Source: Burhinus oedicnemus
Taxonomy: Eukaryota > Chordata > Aves > Charadriiformes > Burhinidae
Assembly (NCBI GenBank): GCA_008921705.1
Contig: VFFE01007901.1
Span: forward strand, 558,371 to 622,370
Reading direction: 5' to 3'
DNA length: 64,000 nucleotides
Both the position numbers and the translations under genes were made by a program. Below, in pieces: positions 1-9,870 of the stretch. Numbering within the stretch: position 1 is the stretch's first letter; every line of letters starts with the position of its first letter. Below the pieces are notes generated by a model. It searched no databases. It saw only the letters and a program-made list of their open reading frames with translations, and was not told the origin of the DNA.

Positions 1-767
1 CATGGGAACAAGGTTTTGCTGCTCAGATAAGGCTGGGAGAAAGCCCCTCTTCCCCTCTGGTCAACCTTGCCAGTCCCTAGGAATTCCTAGAGGGTAGGAA
101 ATATCACATCACCCGCCTGGGATGGTAAATATTTAACAAGGGGAACACCCCCTTCCTTTCTCCCTCCCCTCGTCATACATATTCAACTCCCGCATCTCCT
201 TCAGCCGGCAGCACTGTCCCGCTCCCTCTCCCGCTCTCCTCCATGGCAGTGCCACGGCAGCGCGGCGCAGCCCTGCAGCAACACGGGGCGGTGGGGAATT
301 AATTGAGGTGGCCACAGATCAGGCACAGTGAGAGCTTGGTGGGACTGCAGAGCATCAAATGTACCTGTGAAGGGTGTTTGGTCCAGAGGTAGAAAAATGG
401 GGAGTCGGTTGCGTCCCTGCTGCCAGACACCCTTGACTTGTACAGGCTGCTTCCTGGGAATTGCGCTACGCCCCGAGGGCAGCCCCAGTTTGCTGTGGCT
501 GGGTACCAGTTGGTTCAGGTGGAACCACACCAGGGAGTGTAGGATGCTGCCGAGAGAGTTTTGGCACCCAGGAGGGCTGTTCCCCAGCTTTCTTCCGCTC
601 ACTGACACAGCCAGACACACAGCCCTGCTCTGGGGTGTGCTTCTCGGATGTCTACCAAGTGAGGGAGATGGGGCAAGGTGGAGCTGTGCTACCCTCTGGA
701 AGCGGACATCCACCTCATGTCCCAGGAGGGATGGTGTCTGCAGGTCCTCTGCCCTTTGAAGGGGCAT
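1..767. other. Unique sequence, no gene seen
   Basis: The first part (about 120-300) is pyrimidine-rich on the plus strand and ends with a small GC-rich patch followed by the motif gaattaatt. A long-armed hairpin lies at 361-443 and is listed separately. The minus strand is open from 1277 to 201, but that frame starts at GTG, crosses a decayed CR1 remnant and has no recognisable domain, so I do not call it a gene. Nothing else here resembles an exon or an RNA gene. Confidence 0.5.
361..443. repeat. Imperfect hairpin, 21-bp arms
   Basis: Arms 361-381 and 423-443 are inverted copies. By hand, 18 of 21 positions pair, one of them as G.U in RNA, around a 41-base loop; the mismatches are at 365, 366 and 369. 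The 11-pair inner block (agggtgtttgg against ccagacaccct) is the strongest part. It could be a remnant of a small inverted-repeat transposon or a chance fold. The loop is long for a microRNA precursor. Confidence 0.45.
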
Positions 768-926
768 AGAGTCCCAGATTTGGAAGAGATACATGGAGGT
801 CTCCAGTCCAACACTGTTGGAAGCTGGGCCAGTTAGAGCAGGTTGCTCAGCGCCTTGTATAGCGAGGGTGGAACAACCCCGAGGATGGAGATACCATAGT
901 GTCTCTAGGTCCCTGTTGAGTGAGCG
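768..926 (-). mobile_element. Old CR1 LINE 3'-end remnant
   Basis: Read on the plus strand, this is the reverse complement of the CR1 3' region. The phrase gagcaggttgctcag at 837-851 and the following ccttgtatagcgag and gaggatggagata blocks correspond to the well-known CR1 segment just inside the 3' end. No 3' terminal microsatellite is left and many substitutions and small indels are present. It is therefore older than the other copies in this window. It has no coding capacity. Confidence 0.7.
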
Positions 927-2081
927 GGGAGAGGCTGTCAAGGATCTTAACCTATAAATGCAACCAAAACTTGCCTGGGGGTGTTGCATCCGCCTGATTG
1001 AGCATGCAAACTCTGCGGGGCTGTGGACGAAGGGAACTGGGCTCAGATGGCACCAGCAGCCGGGCAGAGAGGAGCAAGTGGGACCCACACCAAGCTCCAC
1101 ACTGGTCCCCACAAACCCACTGAGGTTTCTCAGAGGGTTTCTCAGGATGGTGGTTGCTGTGGCTGGCAGACAGGGGCGGCCAGCCAGGATGGGGTGGAGC
1201 GGGGATGGAAGACCACCAGGTGAGGAGCAAGAGGAGAGACCTGCTGGGCTCCCAGGATGCAGACGGAGGTTTTGCACAGTGTGGCCATGCAGGAATCCAG
1301 GCTGATGCTTCCAGGCCCCTGGGGGCTCCCAGCCTGCTCCGGCTCACACACGCCTGCCGACGCGGAGGCTCACTGTGGTTCTCCATCCCTTGCTGCTCGC
1401 TCCAGCTCTTACAGAAACCAGCTCTATTAATATCCCCATCTCTTCCTCTCGGCCCATTATTCTCCTGATGGCCCAAATTTCCAGTTAGCTCCTCTCCAAA
1501 TTTAAACGATTGCTTCCCCCTCTCCTCTCAATACTGCCCCCCCCCACCTTTCCGAGAGATGATGTCACTGATGACCTATATTCTCCTTCCTCTTAAATGG
1601 CTGGCGCCGGGGCTATTAGATCGCTGCTGCTGGGCTGTGATTGGCTGACAGCCAGTCCCAACCTCACAAGTAACCACGGCCATTCACCAGGAGCGGGGAA
1701 ACTCCAGCATTGCCAGCAGGGTTGGAGAAAAGGAGAGGAAGGAAGGATGGAGCTGGCTGGAGCCTACTCCCACCCAGGGGAGATGTTACCAGGGAAGGGA
1801 GGAAGGGGAGCCGTAAAATAGTTAACAGCTTTGACCAGATGAAAGCAGCCATGGAAGCTGCGGGAAGCACCTTCACTTTCCTGCCTGCTATCAGGGTCTG
1901 CCAGGACCTGGTGGCGGAGACCCTACGGACTGCTGGTGGGATTGCTTCTCCTCTGATCCGTCTCACAGCCCCATGGCTCCTAAAGCCCTGCAGATACTGA
2001 TGGGAACAGCATTGCTACGTGTGTCTGCACACCTCAAAGCCTGTAAGAGCCCAGAAATAGCCTGTAATAACCCAGTTTGTT
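927..2081. other. Unique sequence, no gene seen
   Basis: This stretch holds a mixed GC-rich block (about 960-1350) and an AT-richer, promoter- or enhancer-like block (1421-1660, listed separately). Overlapping open frames on both strands at 950-1480 look like compositional shadows and have no domain I recognise. Confidence 0.45.
1421..1660. promoter_or_regulatory. Candidate regulatory block with CRE-like and CCAAT motifs
   Basis: Sequence shows TGATGTCA at 1560-1567, one base from the consensus CRE TGACGTCA, and an inverted CCAAT box (ATTGG at 1640-1644, in the context tgattggctga, typical of NF-Y sites). Just upstream is an AT-rich, pyrimidine-rich run with ctattaatat and aaatttaaacg. Clustering of CRE-like and NF-Y motifs is common in promoters and enhancers; that this one is active is inference. 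I see no exon or clear initiator attached to it. Confidence 0.3.
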
Positions 2082-2403
2082 TGGGGACAAACATTTTAGC
2101 AGGGCCTGTTGCGATAGGACAAAGGGTAATGGCTTTAAACTAAAAAGAGGGTAGATTTAGACTAGATATAAGAAAGAAAATTTTTATGCTGAGGGTGGTG
2201 AAACTTCATTGGAATAAGTTGCCCAGAGAGGTGGTAGATGCCCCATCCTGGGAGACATTCCAGGTCAGGTTGGACAGAGCTCTAAGCAACCTGATCTAGT
2301 TGAAGATGTCCTTGCTTATAGCAGGGGGGTTGGACTAGGTGGCCTTTAAACATCCCTCCCCATCCAAACTATTCAATGATTCTATGATTCTACGGTTCTA
2401 AGA
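2082..2403 (+). mobile_element. CR1 LINE, 5'-truncated 3' end
   Basis: Plus-strand CR1 fragment. Landmarks are agcagggcctgttgcgatag at 2099-2118, the gttgcccagagaggtgg block near 2219, the gttggactaggtgg segment near 2330, and the terminal repeat gattctatgattctac at 2379-2394. It covers only the last part of ORF2 and the 3' UTR, as usual for CR1, which is copied from its 3' end and normally truncated at the 5' end. The reading frame is broken by substitutions, for example where the usual cactgg has become cttcattgg. A moderately old copy. Confidence 0.92.
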
Positions 2404-5400
2404 GCCATTTTCAGTCCCTCGTGTACCTGGAGGGCTCAAGCGTGTTGTATTTCTTTGTAAGCCAAAGCACCATATCAAAAGCCAACATGTTTTTGTGCAG
2501 AGAAAACTCTTTCAGTTCTTTTTTGTGCCGTGACTCAGTGGAGAATCTCAGCCCATGTCTGAGCAGGCATCGTTCCCTGACACCAGGTCATTGGTGGAGA
2601 GGCCAAAGCTCAATCAGTCTATGGAAGAGAAGTCCATGAATAGCTGGAAAGAGACCTTCCAGATGGTGGGAGGAAACAGGACAATGCCCCCTCTGCTGCA
2701 CACGACTCTGGTCAAGGCGTCTCATTTCTAAAGCTTTCCTAAAAGACAACTCTGGCTTTTCTTAGCACACAACATGGCTTCAATGTCCCATTTAGTCCCA
2801 GGCTGGGGAAGAGCTGTCATGAGCCAAAGCCTTTGGTACGACCTGGTGCTGATCAGCTGGAGACCACATTTCTAAGAAATGTGAGAGAAGGAGAGGAAGG
2901 GGAAGGGAGATAATGAGTAGACGTAGGAATGGAGGTGCCTTCCTTTCTTCTAGCCTTGGGCATCACTACCATTTCTACTTTGTCCCATTCTACATTCTTT
3001 CAGCTCTTCAGACTACTGCTAATCGCTGGCCTTATGAGTCCAATCCAGGTCCTTCAAGAGCAGGGATCCCCAGGCAGCTCTACCTGTGCAACCCCAGCAT
3101 CCCAAACCTCTCATGCCATAAGCCCACCCCATCCTGGCCAAGTCCCACAGTTGGCAGAAGACTTACTTGAGCAGAGGAAAGGCCCAGTCATGCAGGAGAG
3201 GCATCCCAAAGGCCAGTTGTGACATCCTGCTTCTCCCAAACTAGTCGCGTTTGACTAAGAGGTGAGTTTTTGGCTGGATGATCCAACGTCTAGCTGCAAC
3301 GGCACTTCCATGGCACCCTGCCACAGAGGTCCCCCTGCTCATGAACCCCAGCCAAAGGGATACAGCAGCCAAGGGGACAAACATGCAGACTGTCTCCTCA
3401 TCCAAAGGAGATTCCTTCTGGTCCCCACCTTGGTTTATTCAGCAAAGGGAGTTCCCTAGAAACTAATGCAGTTAGGATTTCCAGCATGAGAGAGAGGGAA
3501 AAAGCAAAAACAAGAAAGAAATTATAAGAAAAAAAGAAAGAAAGAAAGAACAGAAAGAAAACGAGGAGAGGAAGAGAGGAAAAATAAGGAAGGAAAGAGA
3601 GAGTCTTGGTTTTCTGAGTTAGAAGCAAAATTATCTTGATTTCCATTTGAATAATTCATGTTTGCCACGGGCCATGTATTCCTGAGCTTGGGTGTCAAGT
3701 GTTTATTGAATATATCTCTTGACAGGGCACTTGTGTGATATTCAGCCATTGCCAGAGTGTTAAAAAAACACACACAACAAATGTAAAAGGAGAAAAAAAA
3801 AAGGAAATGCTGAAATGACGGCTTCCTCCACCTCAGTTTGAGAATAATTGGTCCAAATGAAGCCACTTTCCTTTCAATAAAGAGTCTCCCCCTGGCCCCT
3901 CCCCTACATGGGGAACCAGCTGGGATCCCAGCACGGGTGGCTGGGACATTGTCCTTACACCCAGAGGGAGAAGCTCTGCACTCATCCTAGATGATGAGCC
4001 TGGCAGCTGCTGGAAGAACTGGAGCCTTTTTCACCTCCTCAGCTTTTGACAGGACACGGATATGTGATCCTGAAGACGAAAGAAGTCCCATCCCAAGTGT
4101 TTCCACCTTGGAGGGAATCCCAGTTGCTGTAAGCCAGGTGGGCCAGGGTTGGTTCCTGGATGTCTTGGATCACACACTTCGGTCTCATAGTCCTCCTGGC
4201 CGTAGCACCACCAGCTAGTGAGTTTGTGTATCACATGTGCTCAGATTTAGGGGTTCCTTGCCACCCAGACAGTGGTGGAGCAAGGGTGGAGCTGGTGAAA
4301 CACCAGATCAGCCTTCCCAGGTTAAGCCACTTGAGTAACAAGGGAGAAGACCCAGTCTCCCTGGTCCTCAGTCCTGGGAGACAAAAAGAGACAGGAGAGA
4401 CATAAGCTGGAAGAAGGACATCTTCTCTGCCTAGGGGAACCCAGACCTGACCAGGAAGATGAAGCCATTACCAGTGGCTAGGTGGAAGGCTGTGGTAGCC
4501 CTGGAAACAGAAGGAATGGTGAATCCCTGCATCAAAGGTAGTGTTGGCAAGGTACTCAGGGTAGGATAGAAAGAGGCACCAGAGCCAAATCTGGTTTCAG
4601 GGCAATGAGTGGGGAAAGATTTGGTCTCTATGCTGGACAACAGAATTAAAAGTTTTTTTGAGGATTCAAGTAAAAGTTCATACCTTCCTACCCCAGCACT
4701 CACACAGGCCTTACTCTTCCTTCATACAGCCCTTGAAGGTAGTGATGGAGGGGACCCAGGGTGGTGACATCCACCCTGAACACCTCCTCAGATCGGGTAT
4801 ATCTCCTAGTGATGTCTCATAAGCACCTGGTGGCTGAATGGCGTTGGTTATAAGCACACAAAACAGTCATGGCAACTGTGAGGAGGGACCTCACCGTGTC
4901 ACCCTGGGAAACCCTATGAACGTTTTACTCCTTGTCACAGGAGTGGGACAGACAAACACTCAGTGCTTTACAGTATTTGCTTGTTCAGGCACAGAGATAG
5001 GAGGTAGGGGTGGTGCCAGTGCCCAGCAGACACCCCATGGTCTCCCCAAAGAATGAGGTGGGCAGGGAGCATCAGGATACAGGTGGAGATGGGTACGTAT
5101 GTCAGGGCAGTTGCCACGAGCACCATGGGGAGCCCTAACTCTGCCCAGTCACCTGTAAGTGTCCTAGATTCCAAAGCCAGATCCACCACAAGGGGAACCA
5201 CCACCATCCCCAACTCCACATATAAACATGTCCCATCTTGGGATGGGACCAGCCAACCCACTGAGATGAAAGGCTATTTGGGAAGTGTGGCAGAGGACTG
5301 GGCAGGATGCTGGAGGGTGGCCACATCCTAGGACCCTCTGTGCAGGGACAGCACCCATACTAATCAGATGTCCCAGAAATGGTAAATTTTGGGGCAAAGC

Positions 5401-5493
5401 TCCCACCATCTCTGCAAATCTCTTGTGCTGCCAAAACTGATTCTGAGATAACAGATTTTGTCGTGTCTGAGGTGGCCCCATGGGGATGTTTCT
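2404..5493. other. Unique sequence, no gene seen
   Basis: Apart from the purine tract at 3489-3603 (listed separately) I see no repeat or RNA gene. A canonical AATAAA occurs near 3876 without a convincing upstream exon. The moderately long open frames here (about 2913-3222 and 5053-5331 on plus, 5164-5481 on minus) lack recognisable domains and overlap each other on opposite strands. Confidence 0.45.
3489..3603 (+). repeat. A/G-rich purine tract with (GAAA)n core
   Basis: About 115 bases of nearly pure purine on the plus strand, including agaaagaaagaaagaa at about 3534-3549. Such tracts arise by slippage and can form triplex (H-DNA) structures in vitro. The minus-strand translation is a run of F, S and L and is not a protein. 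Confidence 0.8.
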
Positions 5494-6020
5494 GAATCAC
5501 AGAATCACAGAATCACAGGGGTTGGAAGGGACCTCTGGAGATCATCTAGGCCAACCCCCCTGCCACAGCAGGGTCACCTAGAGCAGGTTGCACAGGATGG
5601 TGTCCAGGCGGGTTCGGAATGTCTCCAGAGTCGGAGACTCCATCACCTCTCTGGGCAGCCTCTTCCAGTGCTCTGCCACCCTCAAAGGAAAGAAGTTCCT
5701 CCTCATGTGTAGATGGAACTTCCTATGGTCAAGTTTGTGCCTGTTACCTCTTGTCCTATCACTGGGCACCACTGCAAAAAGACTGGTGCCATCCTCCTGG
5801 CACTCTCCCTTTAAGTGTTTATAGGCATCGATGAGATCCCCCTTCAGCCTTCTCTTCTCCAGACTAAAAAGACGCAAGTTCCTCAGCCTTTCCTCATCAG
5901 AAAGATGTTGCATCCCCCTAATCATCTTTGTAGCCCTCTGCTGTCCCCTCGCCAGCAGTTCCCTGTCCTTCTTGAACTGAGGAGCCCAGAACTGGACACA
6001 GTGATGTTCCCCAATGTGTC
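5494..6020 (-). mobile_element. CR1 LINE with well-preserved ORF2 3' part
   Basis: Minus-strand CR1 insertion. The plus strand begins with the 3'-terminal octamer-type repeat gaatcacagaatcacag, then the 3' UTR, then ORF2 read backwards. The 5' truncation lies close to 6000-6030; the exact breakpoint cannot be fixed by eye. About 140 codons of the reverse-transcriptase ORF2 C-terminus stay open to the natural stop, so this is one of the younger CR1 copies in the window. CR1 elements insert without clear target-site duplications, and none is evident here. Confidence 0.95.
5578..6010 (-). pseudogene. CR1 ORF2 C-terminal fragment (reverse transcriptase polyprotein)
   Basis: The frame encodes the extreme C-terminus of CR1 ORF2, downstream of the polymerase catalytic domain. 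Recognisable family phrases are [42 protein letters not shown] and LPREV, in that order, ending at a stop codon at 5578-5580. The endonuclease and the catalytic YADD region are missing through 5' truncation, so it cannot mobilise itself. The uninterrupted frame is a sign of recent insertion, not function. Confidence 0.9.
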
Positions 6021-7949
6021 CTGCAGAGCTTGTAATATCCACGTGTCCTTTAGACTGAGGTCTCCCTCTCCCTGTCAGCCCACGTCACAGAGAGATGGCC
6101 GCAGGGTTGCACAGAGCAGGGAGGAAGGCTGGGAGTGGAGTGATTTCCCATTTGGTCTTTTCTATAGGGGACCTTTGAGGAGACACACAAGAGGATACGC
6201 GATAGCATGTGACTCATGTAGCTGGTAGATGCCTCGTGGGACACATCACATGGATAATAGGAAACGAAGGCTCCAGCCCTGCAGCAGGGTCGAAAGTGGC
6301 AAAAAAAGATCCATGTGGGGAAGAGCAAGGTGAGAATGGGCCCTTGCTCACATTCCCTCTGCCTGGTCAGTACCTGTTGGAGTGCGTAAGGACAAGACAT
6401 CTCCTCAGTGTTGGTTGGCTCATCCCAAAACCGAGCTGCAGAAGAGAAGCACCACGGCAGCAGGTGGACCTGAACTGAGCCCTAGTGCCAGCCTGAGATA
6501 CCTTGTGGGTTGGTGCAATGTGTGTAGCGAAAGGTTGTCCCACCCCTAGTTCGATGAGTGATGTGGGCTGAAGGTGGGTCACCGTGTCACCACTGAAGCT
6601 GGTCTCTGAGGCACGGAGCTGTGAAGTGACACCACAGCAGTGAAGGGGCTGAAAACTCACCCAGCCATGATAGTCCTGCAGATAACGTGAGAAGAAGTGC
6701 AAGGGCACTGGGTGACTTTGGGCACCTCACATGGCTGCTTCTTCCATATTGTGTGAACACTTTATGGAGGACCACCACTTCATCCCATGTGGCAGGAGGG
6801 GAGTGACCTGAGCTGCGGCAGCGGGACTGTCCTGGGAGGGACACATCTCCCACCACAGAGCAGTGCCACCCCAGCTTCTGCCCCGAGACCCTGCACCCCA
6901 CAGAGGCTCAGGGACACCTAGGAGGGCAAAGGACGCGACTTTGGGGAGGCCAAAGTGAGCTGTGAGGGCAGAGGAGAGCTGTGGAGCAGCTGGAGAGAGT
7001 TCACTTGCAAAGTCAGGGTCTTCTGATGGGAGACAGCCTGGTGCAGGGGGACCCACTCCTGGGTGGCTGCTGGCAGGTGCCCACCAGACCCACAAGCTGC
7101 CCCACAGCACCTCCGGCGACCCTGAATCCCATTACAGAACTGGTACATCACTGGGGTGGGGGCAGAGCAGCTGGGCTGGGGGGGGAGCGGTGAGGGGTGA
7201 CACTGTCAAGGGTGTCCTGAGGGTGATGAGAAGAGAGCGATGCAGGGATGCCCAGGATGAAACCTTGACCAGTGCCACCCCCTGGCACCCAGAGGGACCC
7301 CAAAAGGCAGACCTCCTTTAAGAGGTGTCATTTAAATAACCGCTTGGGCAGCGGGAGGCAGCCAGACAGGGAGATGGAGCCTCTCGCCGCCTGCTCTCCC
7401 CAGCACCCAGTTCACAGCTGGTGCACCAGCAGGGATCCCTGCTTGGCCATATGCTCTACGTGCTGCTTCAATTACCCCTCGGAGGAACCGGGGCTCGCAC
7501 AGCTCCAGGGAGGGGGAGGAGGGGGCCATGGGGGAAGGGAGGCGAAGCCGGAGGGGAGGAGGGAGATCCCCCCGGGTGGGTAGGATGCCAAAAATGGGAG
7601 CGGGGCTGATGGGTTTAAATCAGAGCACCTTTGCTCTGGGACGTGCGGGACACCCCTTGTGCACCCCCAGGGCATCTTTGCGTACAAGAGCATCCCTGGC
7701 GTCCGAGACCATCCTTGGCACGCGAGCGCATCCCTGTTAGCCTTCTGCTGACACCAGCTCTGGGCTGGGTTGAGCTATCCCACACGGAGCAGAGAGCACA
7801 CCAGGGTGGGGGACACCTCCCCAGCCTTTGGGAATGGATCTGGCTCAGAAACTTCCCAGCCAGGACTCAAGACCCGGCTCCTGACACTAGGAATCCGTCC
7901 CCAGATGTAAGGAGGGTCACAGTGTCCTCAGTCCTCCTTCTAGAAAGCT
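6021..7949. other. GC-rich unique sequence, no gene seen
   Basis: Several overlapping open frames occur on both strands between 6590 and 7950, all with low-complexity, proline/glycine/serine-rich translations. I recognise none. G-rich stretches at about 7146-7196 and 7508-7538 dominate the second half. No RNA gene or further CR1 sequence is visible. Confidence 0.45.
7508..7538 (+). other. G-quadruplex motif
   Basis: The plus strand has four or more runs of at least three G with short loops: GGG-A-GGGGG-AGGA-GGGGG-CCAT-GGGGG. This satisfies the standard G3+N1-7 definition. Whether it folds in the cell is not shown. Confidence 0.65.
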
Positions 7950-8003
7950 GATTATTTCCACCCTGAAGAAATTGTGCGATTGGGAAAACGAAAATTTTCC
8001 ACT

Positions 8004-8015
8004 GTTTTCACTTTC
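8004..8015 (-). promoter_or_regulatory. IRF/ISRE-like motif, copy 1
   Basis: gttttcactttc on the plus strand; the minus strand reads GAAAGTGAAAAC. It is the exact reverse complement of copy 2 at 8235-8246. Confidence 0.3.
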
Positions 8016-8234
8016 ATAAAAACACCCTCGTGATTAAATAGAAGTGTTCATGGGAAACACTGTGATTCCTTAAAAAATTCCTTTATTTACTGGAAAACTA
8101 GGAACCTAAAACCCAATATTTTTTTACCTCTAGCCCACATTTTTTATTTTCTCACCTCCTTCTAACTTTCTCCTGAAATTTTTTGTGTTTGGGTTTTTAA
8201 TTACTCAAGAAATGTCAGTTTGTGACTATCTGAC

Positions 8235-8246
8235 GAAAGTGAAAAC
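8235..8246 (+). promoter_or_regulatory. IRF/ISRE-like motif, copy 2
   Basis: GAAAGTGAAAAC followed by T, matching the GAAANNGAAA half-site pair of IRF proteins; the classical ISRE has three rather than four A before the final C. Confidence 0.3.
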
Positions 8247-8471
8247 TATTTGGATTTCCTGAGTAGTTCCAATATCGGGTTATTCACTACACCTTGCAAC
8301 CAGACCAGAAGAAAAATCTTTACATAAGCAATACTCATTGCTCTGGTGCTCATTAGACAGATCACCCTGGTCCTTTTCATGTCGAAAATATCTCAGCCTT
8401 ACACACACAGACACAATTCATGTTCCCCTGAACCGGAATCAGATTCTCTATTCCTTAGGAAACCTGGGAGA

Positions 8472-8495
8472 TTTTTTTTTTTTTTTTTCACTTTC
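8472..8495 (-). promoter_or_regulatory. T17 run merging into IRF-like motif copy 3
   Basis: A run of 17 T (8472-8488) is followed by cactttc, so the last 11 bases (8485-8495) are the reverse complement of GAAAGTGAAAA. Part of the motif may simply be the edge of the T run, so this copy is the weakest of the three. Confidence 0.25.
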
Positions 8496-9514
8496 TAAAC
8501 AGAATAAAAAGGAAAACTCAAATGTCTGTGAAAAAATGCTTAAACATAAATCCTCGGGGATTGACATGAAGCTTATCAGATGATTTTGAAATTCTCCACC
8601 TTCATTTCAACTTTTTCCAGCTACTGGAAATATTTTTATGATCAGAAACAGCAGGCTTCACTTCAAGCGGTCGTTGTGAAATGAAAAACATGTCAATGTT
8701 TGCTATCGAGAAAAGCATCAAACCAGGACGTGTCAGCACTCAAGGCAGCATTTTGAGTTGGCAAAGATTCATCCAGAGGGTTTTGCTCGTGCTTGGTTTG
8801 ATCTTGCCGCACCGTTTCTGCCCGGCTGCGAGAGACTCTTCCAGGTCCACAGCCCTGGCAGACACTCCCGGATTCAGCCAAGATTTGGGCACAATCCCCC
8901 AATTTCTTCCAAGCCAACTGTGCCTTGATGCTCACAAGATGGAAACTGAGTGCGGAAAGAGGTCTCCTCATGGAAGCGGTGTCAAGCGAAGGCAGCCGGG
9001 CTGTGTCCGGAGTGCCAGGGGGTGGATAACCATTTCCCTGCCGCTCTGGCTCCAAATCCTGTCTCACCGCGTCTCTTCCCCAGGCCCTGCCCTTGTCCCC
9101 TCGGCCGTAGCCATTGACCAACACCAGACTCACACCAGCGTCACCGAGACCACCTGAAACGGGAATGTCCTCCCTGTCTGGGCTGGACCGTTTTTCTGTT
9201 CACCCGGGCAGCATGGGCTGTGATCCGCATGACGCCTCCAGCATTGCCAGCACGGGCAGAAGCCAAAATCCTCTGGTGCCAGTGGGACCCATCGCAGTGA
9301 GGTCTCAAGGAGCTGCACGGGGCTGGGCTGGGAGAGGAGGCCGGCACCGATCTGAGACGGCCCCGCTGAACCACGGGAGCATCTTGAATCCTGACCCTCC
9401 CGGAGCAGGGAAGGGAAACGAGCAAAAACAAATCAAGGACTAATTCCAAGTGTCAAAGCCACTTGAGGAAATTGCTTTGCTTCTGGGAGACCCGCAGGCA
9501 GAAAAGCTCGTCTG

Positions 9515-9870
9515 AATAAATGAGGCTCTCGTCCGCCAGTCGCAGAAACTTCCACGACTTACTCGCGTGCTGTCACTGCTGTCCCAGGCACCTCCCCACC
9601 CTCGACCCTCCTGCCCAGCGTCCCTCGAGCCCTGCTCCCCTTCCTCTGGCACCAGCGGGAGGAGGAAAAGCCCAGCCCTACGCTCTGCGAGCCAGGTCGA
9701 GGGGTGGCGTGGTCCGAGCAGACGACTCCGGAGGTGCAGGGTCAGCGCCAACATCCGCGGGTGGGAAACAAGAGGCGATTTTTAGCCCAGAGCCCCTCCG
9801 TGAGCGACGATGGCCCGTGAGTGACGATGGCCCGTGAGCGCGCGGCGGCAGCTGTACGGTGCAGGCTGGT
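9515..9870. promoter_or_regulatory. CpG-rich segment
   Basis: CpG dinucleotides are dense here, for example seven in 9781-9840 and four more in 9841-9860 by hand count, against the general vertebrate depletion. The segment includes a 17-bp minisatellite at 9800-9840 that contributes part of the CpG count. No TATA box or exon is obvious. It may be a small CpG island or simply GC-rich bird DNA. Confidence 0.4.
9800..9840 (+). repeat. 17-bp tandem repeat, 2.4 copies
   Basis: Units gtgagcgacgatggccc (9800-9816) and gtgagtgacgatggccc (9817-9833) differ at one base, and a third partial unit gtgagcg follows. A short, near-identical minisatellite. Confidence 0.85.

Larger units (their letters stand above)
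7950..8660. promoter_or_regulatory. AT-rich block with three GAAAGTGAAAA motifs
   Basis: This AT-rich island stands out from its GC-rich flanks. The 11-mer GAAAGTGAAAA occurs three times: on the minus strand at 8004-8015 and 8485-8495, and on the plus strand at 8235-8246. It contains the GAAANNGAAA core bound by interferon regulatory factors. A 17-base T run lies at 8472-8488 and merges with the third copy. No exon is visible. A regulatory role is inferred from motif density only. Confidence 0.35.

Noticed and set aside
201..1277. 358-codon minus-strand open frame
   Set aside because: It starts only at GTG, crosses an old CR1 remnant and has no recognisable domain or splice context.
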